A stretch of 64,000 bases of DNA from Phascolarctos cinereus. Its lineage: Eukaryota; Chordata; Mammalia; Diprotodontia; Phascolarctidae. The translations under genes and the position numbers were made by a program. Shown here piece by piece: positions 56,900-64,000 of the stretch. The notes beneath the pieces are model-generated. The model was not told where the DNA came from and did no database searches. It saw only the letters and a program-made list of their open reading frames with translations. Location: assembly GCF_002099425.1 (NCBI RefSeq), contig NW_018344185.1, forward strand, positions 1,220,001 through 1,284,000, in the 5' to 3' direction. Numbering within the stretch: the first letter of the stretch is position 1; each line of letters opens with the position of its first letter.

Positions 56900-57165
56900 A
56901 GGTACAGCTAGAACAGTGAGACCTCATTTCAGTCCCCTCTATATTTGCTGTTCTGTCTGGTTTCAACTCCATGGAACAAGATACGCCCTGTTCGCCCTTC
57001 CCTACTTTCCTGCTTTTATTTTTCTTTTTGTATTATCTCCTTCCATTAGATTTAAAGCTCCTTGAGGGTAGAGACTGACTTTCTTTTTATTAATTGCATC
57101 CCAGAGCTTAGCAGAATGCCCGGCACATATTAGGTACTTAATAAATGTTTATTGGATTGGATCTA
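56900..57165 (+). repeat. L2-like 3' end
   Basis: 'ttaaagctccttgagggtag' and 'atgcccggcacatattaggt' then 'cttaataaatgtttattgga' form a clear L2 3' end. Confidence 0.75.
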
Positions 57166-57299
57166 GCAGGACAACATGGACCAATGACATTGCTTTCAAA
57201 ACTCCTTTGGAACTAAAAGCGACCTTAGATCACCTTATCCAAAGTCCTCATATTGCAGAAGAGGGAAGTAAGTCATGGAGAAGTTACTGACTTTCATAT

Positions 57300-57490
57300 A
57301 AAAAAATGCTTAAAATCTCTAATAATTAGCTAATTGCAAATCAGAACATCTCTGAAGTTATACCTCAGACTCATCATATTTTTAAAAAATGATCAAAAAG
57401 GATTTTGGAATGTCTAAAGGAAAACAGGCTGCACTGGACAAGCTATGAACTGGTCCAGCCATTCTGAAAAGCAATTTGCAGGTATGTCTT
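57300..57490 (+). mobile_element. L1 ORF2 C-terminal fragment
   Basis: 'aaaaatgcttaaaatctcta', 'gcaaatcagaacatctctga' and 'gaactggtccagccattctg' match the L1 C-terminal part at 20,415-20,610. It is truncated at both ends. Confidence 0.7.
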
Positions 57491-57644
57491 TTTGGAGGGG
57501 GATGAGCTGAACATTTTGACTTTGGGGAAACTATTTTCTCGCCAGATAAGGTGATCTTTGTGAAGAAAGGAACAGATGGTGTTGTATGAATGAAGACCCT
57601 TAGTATCTTTCATTGAAACAACAGAATGATCATATTATATATAT

Positions 57645-57899
57645 TTTTTAAAAATCTTAAATAATATCTTTTTTTCCCATTATATATAAAAACAATTTTT
57701 AACATTTGTTTTTTTTAAAATTTGAGCTTTAAATTCTTTTCCTCCTTTCCTTCCTTTCTTCCTCTCTCTGTGAGATGGCAAGCAATTTGATGCAGGTTAT
57801 ACTCATGTAAAATATATTTATATATCGATCATGTTGCTAAGAAAATACAGACCAGAAAGAAAGGAAGGAAAGAAAGAAGGAAGGGAGAGAGAGAGAGAG

Positions 57900-57958
<59 letters not shown>

Positions 57959-58915
57959 AAGAAAGAAGAAAGAAAGAAAGAAAACATTATGCTTTGATCT
58001 GTATTCAGACTCCACCAGTTCTTTCTCTAGAGGTGGATAACAATTTTTCATCATGAGTTCCTTGGAATTGTCTTCGATCATTGTATTGCTGGGAATAACT
58101 AAGTCATTCACCAATGATCACTGGACAATATTACTGTTACTGTGTACAATGTTATCTTGGTTTTAGCTTCATTTTGCATCACTTTAAATAAGTCTTCCCA
58201 TGTTTTTCTGAAAGTATCCTGCTTGTCATTTCTTGTAGCACAATAGCATTCCATCACAATCATAAACCACAACTTGCTCAGCCATTCCCTGATGACGGGT
58301 ATCCCTTCAATTTCCAAATTTCCAAACCACAAAAAGAGCTGCTATAAATATTTTTGTACATATAGGTCCTTTTCCTTTTTCTTTAATCTCTTTGGAATAC
58401 ACACCTAATAATGGTACTGTTGGGTCAAAGGGTATGCAAAGATTTATAGCCCTTTGGGTGTAATTCCAAATTGTTTTCCAGAATGGTTGCACTAGTTTAC
58501 AATTCCAACAACAGTATATTAGTGTCCCAATTTTCTCAATCCCCTCCAGCATTTATAATTTCCTTTTTCTGTCATATTAGCCAATCTGATAGGTATGAGG
58601 TGGTACCTCACAGTTGTTCAAATTTGCATTTCCCTAATGAATAGTGATTTAGAGCATTTTCATAGGACTATAGATAGATTTTATTTCTTCATTTGAAAAC
58701 TGTGTGTTCATATCCTTTGACTATTCATGAATTAAGGAATGACTTGAATTCTTCTAAGTTTTTCTCAGTCTTCTATATATTTGAACAATGAGGCCTTTAT
58801 CAGAAACACTTGCTGTAAAAGTTTTGATTTTTTTGGTTTATTTTCCCTTAGCTTTCTGCTTTTCTTCTAATCTTGGCTGAATTTGTTTTTAATAATTATA
58901 TTTTAAAAGAGCCCT
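57645..58915 (-). mobile_element. L1 3' end (ORF2 C-terminus plus 3'UTR)
   Basis: The minus strand codes for the C-terminal knuckle region (EKIGTLIYCCWNCKLVQPFW at 58,552-58,480) and the end of ORF2 (to about 58,110), followed by a 3'UTR that contains a large purine microsatellite and an A-rich end. It is 5'-truncated near 58,915 and the frame is broken. Confidence 0.85.
57854..57984. repeat. 131-bp purine tract with (GA)n core
   Basis: All A and G except one C at 57,902. 57,885-57,954 is almost pure GA. It lies in the L1 3'UTR. Confidence 0.97.
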
Positions 58916-59015
58916 CTACAATTTTAGAGATTTCCTATGAATACAGGAATTCCAATACGACTAACTTTATTATTTTATTAATTTATTTTTAGTTTTCAAC
59001 ACTGACTTCCGTAAG

Positions 59016-59163
59016 ATTTTTTTTTTAAGTGAGGCAATCGGGGTTAAGTGACTTGCCCAGGGTCACACAGCTAGTAAGTGCCATGTTTCTGAGACTGGAT
59101 TTGAACTCAGGTACTCCTGACTTCAAGGCCAGAACTTTATCCACTGCACCACCTAGCTGCCCC
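59016..59163 (-). repeat. tRNA-derived SINE (WSINE1-like) nested in L1 3'UTR
   Basis: It has a T-run, 'cttgcccagggtcacacagc' and 'ccacctagctgcccc'. ACTTCCGTAAG at 59,005-59,015 and 59,164-59,174 is a perfect 11-bp target duplication. Confidence 0.92.
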
Positions 59164-59669
59164 ACTTCCGTAAGCTTTTGAGTTTTAAATTTTCTCCCCT
59201 GCCTCCCCACTTCCCTCCCTAAGATGGTATGCAATCTGACATAGGCTCTACATATACATTCCTATTAAACAAATTTTCACATTAGTCATGTTGTAAAGAA
59301 GAATTAGAACCAATAGGAGGAACCACAAAAAAGAAGAAAGAAAATGAAATAGAAGAGGAAAAAAAAAGCAAATAGTATACTTTGATCTGAATTCAAACTC
59401 CACAGTTCTTACTCTGGATGTGGATAATATTTTCCATCATGACACTTTGGAGATGTGATGAGTAACTTTAAAGAAATATGTTTCCAAAAGGAACATGTGT
59501 GAACTTCAGCAGCTCCGGTGATCTTACACTTATATTCGTTCCCCTGTCCATTCTGCCATGGTATGCCACTTATTGGCTATGTATTCTAAAGAAACCTAAA
59601 ACATTATAAAAACTCAATCTGTATCCTAAGAAGCTGAATCGTCTTCTAGTGAAAGCAGTCTTCTTTAAT

Positions 59670-59765
59670 GCACTAGTAAATGTCTGAGGCCATATTTGAA
59701 CTCAGGAAGGTGAATCTTCCTGACTCTAGGACTGACACTCTTCCACTTTGCCACCTAGTTACCCC
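59670..59765 (-). repeat. SINE head fragment
   Basis: 'gtctgaggccatatttgaac' and 'tttgccacctagttacccc' match an antisense SINE head. Confidence 0.7.
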
Positions 59766-59899
59766 TTACTTAGTTTGACTCCTTTTAAATGCCCTAATAA
59801 TAATAAAGTTGTTAGGACTTATATGATCACCTTTCCATATAGGAATACAAATAGTTTAACTTTATTGAGTCCCTTATCATTACTTTTTCATGTTTATTT

Positions 59900-60870
59900 T
59901 TTCATGCTTCTCTTCAGTCTTCTGTTTGAATGTCAAATTCTCTCAGCTCTGATCTTTGCATCAGGAATGCTTCAGGGTCTTCCATTTCACTACATTTCCT
60001 TTTCCCTTTGAAGGATTATAATTTTGCTGGGAGGTTATTTTTGCTTGTAATCTCAGCCTTTGCCTTAAGGAATATTGTATTTGAAGTCCTCTACTCCTTT
60101 AACATGGAATCTACTAAATCTTATGTGATCTTTACTATGACTATGTCATATTTGGATTCTTTCTTTCTGGCTGCTTGCAATATAGTTTCCTTGACCCAGG
60201 TGCTCTGGAATTTGGCTATAATATTCCTGGGAATTTCATTTTGAAACCTCTTTCAGAATGTGATTGGTGCATTCTTTTAATTTCTATCTTACCCTTTGGG
60301 TCTAAGATATTGTGGCATATTTCCTTTATGATTCCTTAATATATGATGTGTAGATTTTTTTTTTTGATCATGGCTTTCAGGTAGTCCAATTATTCTTAAA
60401 TTATCTCTTCCTGGTTTATTTTCCAGGTAAGTTCTTTTTCCAGTGAGGTTTTTTGAAAATTCTTTTGATTTTGTTTTATTTCTTGATGTCTTATGGTTTC
60501 ATTGGCTTCCACTTGCCCAGTTCTAATTTTTAGAGTTCTTTTCTTCAGTGAATTTTTGTATCTTTTCATCAGTAGGCCAATTCTTTTTGAAAGGTGTTTT
60601 CTTCAATATTTTCATGTCTTTTTCTCCAAGTTATTCTCTTTTCATAATTTCTTGTACCACTCTAATTTCTTTTCCCAATTTTTCCTTTACTGCTCTTATT
60701 TGATTATTTAACTCTTCCAGGAATTCTTGTTGGGCTTGTGTCCAATTAACATTTTTGAGGCGTTGGTCATAGCTCTTTACATATTGTTGTCTAGTTTGAG
60801 TTTCTGTCTAGTTTCTAACATCAAGTTCTTCTTTTTTCCTATTTCTTAAATTTTTCCAGTCTATTGCTTG
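59900..60870 (-). pseudogene. ORF1 of the older HAL1-like element (broken)
   Basis: The C-terminal domain ('tcaggaatgcttcagggtct' antisense, compare 49,770-49,790) and coiled-coil part (about 60,480-60,760) are recognisable by nucleotide similarity to the ORF1 at 49,711-50,802, but no long frame is left. Confidence 0.65.
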
Positions 60871-61605
60871 ATTTTGAACTTCATGTTAAAGTTGGTCTCT
60901 GCTCACCCGGGTGTAGGGAGGCACTGTCCCAAGCTTCAGACTTTTTTGTACTACTATTTTTCAAAGTAGCTCTGGGGGGTCTGCAAGTTTTTGGTGCTTC
61001 CAAGTTGATGTGATACAAGGAGAGGTGTGATCACTGCTCTTATGGTTTGTGCTCTGCTCTTCACATAGGAAGGGCCCCTGCTACCTTGTAGCCATAAGTA
61101 CTAGCACTCCTCTTGGCCACGTAACTGTGGCAAGAGTTCCTGCTCCCTTGTGGCTGACCACAAATGCTCTTCTCCTCCCAGGAAATGCAACCCCAAAATG
61201 TGGCCCCAAACCTTATATAGACAACACAGCTGCCAATCAGCACCACCTGCCTCAGTTCCTTTAAATACCCTCTTGAAATCTCTTTCTGTTTAGTTTTCTG
61301 ACCCCCTTAACAATCTCTGGGCTGACAGTTCCTAAAACTGGTGTTAATTCTGCTGCTGCCTCCAGGGCCTGCTGCTGGCGCTGATACCATCTGTGTGTGT
61401 TCTGGACAGGCCTTCACTCTGTTGTTACAAACCTTTCCTGCTGACTTCCTAAATTGTCTTATGCTGGAAAAGTGTCATACTCCAACTTTCTGTTGTCTGT
61501 GTTAGTCCGAAATTCGATTTGAGGTGTTATTTTAAAGTTGTTTGGAGGGGAATGTTGGGAGGTTTAGCTGGATTGCTCCATGTATTCCACCTTGGCTCCA
61601 GTCAG

Positions 61606-63282
61606 AAATCATTTTTTTTTTAATGACAAACCACAACTTATGGAAACAAGAGCCATAGGAAGAAAAGGATCATTGTGTTTCCCTGTCATCTTCTCCTCGA
61701 CTTCACAATTTTCTTCAAAATTTAAAGGAAAAATTCCATAAAAATATTTTTTGTAAGTGTTACTAACAATATTTAATATCCCTGGCTTCAACACAATTCA
61801 TTATTCCCTCTCCTCTCCCTTGAATTACTCTTTCTTTTCAAATATTCTTTGTCTATATATTTTTTTTTAATTTCCCTTAAAAAATTATTCTTCCTCCCCA
61901 GCATTTTATTGTTACTCAGCCTGCTTCCATTTTCTTTTTACCCCTTCATCCTTCACCCTTGGATGCTGTCTGTTCTTTTCTAATTGGGACAGAGAGAAAT
62001 AAATTATGGATGGATGTGAAAGGATTGAGGAAGATTTTTAATATGAGGACCAAATAGCTATTTAGTTTCTGTTCACTGTCTTAATCAGCTCATTGACTGC
62101 TTTTTTTTTTTTTTGCTTATAAAAAATTACCCTCTGCAACTTCTTCAGAGATAAGCAGAATAGATATTTCATTTGTGTGCAGCTATCTGTGCTTTTTTAT
62201 TCAGGGAGAAAGTATTGTGGTAGTTTCACCCACAAGATAGAAAAAAAATCTTTCAAATTTTAACCGTTTGCCTCAGTTTCCTCATCTGTAAGGAATGGAA
62301 AAACATTCCAGTATCTTTGCCAAAAAACAAACAACAACCCCAAAGATGAGGAAACTCAAAAGCCATTACTATGAGGAATGCCTGAAGTAATTAAGAATAC
62401 TTAAACTGAAGGAAAGATGGAATGTTGTATACAGGGAACATCAGGCAGGCAAGTTTGGTTAGTCATATCCTACCTTCAAATGGCTGACCTATGCTGCTGA
62501 TTATTCAAACACTAGAGTTAAGAAAGGGAAATACTTGTCTTAGGGTAAGGATGAGATTGAGATGTGAGCTGGGTGGTAAAATGAAAGGCAGAGTGTACTG
62601 TTACCAAGGTTGTCTTCTGAGTTCCATGACACAAGTGTTCAAGACAAGCAAGAAAACAATGGCATTCTATTAATTCAGTTGGGAGCAGTAGAAAAAAGGC
62701 AGGAAATTGACCATTTGGTGATTCAAACTATTTTTTAATGATTTAATCTTTATAAAGATAGTTTCTTTCAATCTTCACCCATATTCTGTATTGCTTAGTA
62801 GATGCCATCACGGTAAGGGTCTGCCATGTTCCCTCTTCATACATTCCCTCCTCATTTCCTTCATCTAAGAATTCTTTACTGAACCACCCACCCCCCAAAT
62901 CATGGATTGATCAGACAGTATTGGTGGGAGGTTCTTATGTATGCACAATGAACAGTATTGAACAGTATACACTGGCTCCTATGTCTTCTCCATGAGAATA
63001 TAAAGGTACTAGAAATCTTTCTTACTTCCTAGGGTCCAGGATCTCCTGGGTCAAAAATTCTTGCCAATCAAAAACTAGGGATGTTGAGCATGTGGCAGGT
63101 GTGGATTAAGGTCAAGGTGAATTAGCTATTGCAAAGACAAAAAGGAATCTAATGAGGCTTTAGAGGACACTTTTTATGATATGTTGATATTTAGCTCTCC
63201 ACTATGAATAGATTCTTTTGTGGATCCCAGATTTGGCAAATAGATGATGATAACTTCCTTGCTATTCTTCATTTGGTCTCTA
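61606..63282. other. Mostly unique DNA, no gene called
   Basis: 62,262-62,345 is a remnant of a Mar1-type SINE ('gcctcagtttcctcatctgt', 'ccagtatctttgccaaaaaa', then a CAAC-rich tail). 61,800-61,990 is pyrimidine-rich. 62,000-62,210 is non-repetitive and might be conserved noncoding DNA. Frames of about 60 codons are unsupported. Confidence 0.4.
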
Positions 63283-63301
63283 TCTATCTATCTATCTATT
63301 T
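63283..63301. repeat. (TATC)n microsatellite
   Basis: Short run of ATCT units. Confidence 0.9.
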
Positions 63302-63314
63302 AACCAGTGCCAAT

Positions 63315-63380
63315 TACTGTGCATTATACTTGGTAGACAGGTAAACACTTAGTAAATGTTTGCTGGATTGGATTGGTGAA
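63315..63380 (+). repeat. L2-like 3' fragment
   Basis: 'ttagtaaatgtttgctggat' with preceding 'tacttggtagacaggtaaac' resembles an L2 end. Confidence 0.45.
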
Positions 63381-63544
63381 TGCTTCAAGTCAGTTTGTTG
63401 TGTTAGGCAAATTCCCTGGGGTTGATAAGAACATCAAAATTCAAACAGCATCCTTTTTCTACTAGGTCTTCTGATGCTGAATTCATCAACCTCCGAATAG
63501 TTCCTTCATGCTAGTGCCTTTTTCTAAAATTATCTCCAATTTAT

Positions 63545-63640
63545 ACTATATATACATACACGCACACACACACATATACATATATATGTGTATGTATATA
63601 TGTATATGTGTGTGTGTGTGTGTGTATATACATATATAAT
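63545..63640. repeat. (TA)n/(CA)n/(TG)n microsatellite
   Basis: Alternating purine-pyrimidine units, with CA and TG arms around a TATATA core. Confidence 0.95.
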
Positions 63641-63669
63641 TCATAAATAGTTATTTGTATGTTGTGTCC

Positions 63670-63735
63670 CATTGGACTTCTATTGATATCATACTTGGCA
63701 CATAGTAGGTATTTCATAAATACTTGTTCACTTCA
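63670..63735 (+). repeat. L2-like 3' fragment
   Basis: 'atacttggcacatagtaggt' and 'tttcataaatacttgttcac' match an L2 3' end. Confidence 0.55.
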
Positions 63736-63747
63736 CACTGACAGACT

Positions 63748-63848
63748 TGTGCAGTCACACAACTAGTAAGTGTATGAGGCTATATGTGAAATCAGTTCTT
63801 TCTGACTTTAGGTCAAGTGGTCTATCCACTGTACCACCTACTACCCCC
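63748..63848 (-). repeat. SINE head fragment
   Basis: 'cagtcacacaactagtaagt' and 'ccactgtaccacctactacc' match an antisense tRNA-derived SINE. Confidence 0.7.
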
Positions 63849-63869
63849 TCCTCCATATATGCAAACAAG

Positions 63870-63940
63870 GATTCACACACATATGCACATACACATACAC
63901 ACATATATGTATGTACGTATGTATGTATGTATGTATACCT
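63870..63940. repeat. (CACA)n/(TATG)n microsatellite
   Basis: CACATA units turn into TATG units. Confidence 0.93.
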
Positions 63941-64000
63941 TCATAGGGATAGATTTATTAAGAGTGAGTACAGACAAGGGCTTAGAAAACTAACCTAAGA

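Larger units (their letters stand above)
58966..61605 (-). mobile_element. Older HAL1-like element, interrupted
   Basis: On the minus strand a 5'UTR (61,605 to about 60,880) with a diverged terminus ('ttccaccttggctcca') precedes ORF1 (about 60,870-59,900), a short inter-ORF part (to about 59,766) and L1 3'UTR sequence (59,450-58,966). SINEs occupy 59,016-59,163 and about 59,670-59,765. No ORF2 block is seen. 59,470-59,670 is unassigned and may be an insertion. It is more diverged than the elements at 48.7 and 51.8 kb. Confidence 0.7.

Noticed and set aside
57818-58114. 98-codon frame with a long Ser-Leu run
   Set aside because: It is the (GA)n tract read on the minus strand inside an L1 3'UTR.
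1-64000. CRISPR array, operon, phage or bacterial defence system
   Set aside because: The base composition, LINE and SINE content and microsatellites are those of a mammalian genome; tandem arrays seen are microsatellites without spacer structure.

Overview
This window looks like intergenic or intronic DNA from a marsupial, and I found no convincing host exon. The marsupial call rests on three things. There are several copies of a short tRNA-derived SINE that starts like GGGGCAGCTAGGTGG and ends in an A-rich tail (WSINE1-like; if that name is right, an Australian marsupial lineage is favoured). There are CORE-SINEs with an RTE/BovB-like AACAACAA tail (Mar1-like). There is also an RTE-clade LINE beside a SINE that shares its 5' end. 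Family names are from memory and need a RepeatMasker run. I saw no bacterial-type genes, tRNA or rRNA genes, CRISPR array, or recognisable LTR or virus-like element.

Layout. 1-1.2 kb: 5' end of an L1 on the minus strand. 1.2-9.6 kb: old MIR, L2 and CR1 debris, L1 3' ends, an unusual internally deleted mini-L1 (6.4-7.9 kb) and two SINEs. 9.6-13.5 kb: a nearly complete, decayed RTE LINE, followed at 13.6-15.5 kb by a CR1/L3-type LINE. 15.6-21.3 kb: an L1 5'UTR plus ORF1 on the plus strand, then two L1 3' halves facing each other head to head. 21.3-28.6 kb: microsatellites, an RTE-derived SINE, unique DNA, SINEs and a hAT-like MITE. 28.65-31.45 kb: an old CR1-type LINE that contains L2 and MIR fragments. 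31.5-35.5 kb: L1 ORF1, L2 and MIR fragments and about 1.6 kb of unique DNA. 35.5-44.5 kb: an old L1/HAL1-type element split by a later 6.08 kb L1 whose 16-bp target-site duplication is perfect. 44.6-48.5 kb: a second L3-type LINE with an RTE 3' end inside it, then nested SINEs. 48.7-54.7 kb: two HAL1-like (ORF1-only) L1 derivatives in the same orientation, each about 2.95 kb with its own target-site duplication. 54.8-64 kb: SINE and L2 fragments, a possible conserved noncoding block (56.1-56.5 kb), more L1 and HAL1 pieces, and microsatellites.

How the parts relate. The autonomous LINEs (L1, RTE) and their parasites sit side by side. The HAL1-like elements lack ORF2 but keep an L1-type 3' end, so they would have depended on L1 enzymes. 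The WSINE-like SINEs end in poly(A), as expected for L1 mobilisation, while the Mar1-like SINEs carry an RTE-like tail. Most long L1 pieces lie on the minus strand. No complete previously undescribed system is evident. The strongest leads are the paired HAL1-like elements with a shared doubled 3' end and one almost open ORF1, the mini-L1, and the rearranged ORF1 of the nested L1.
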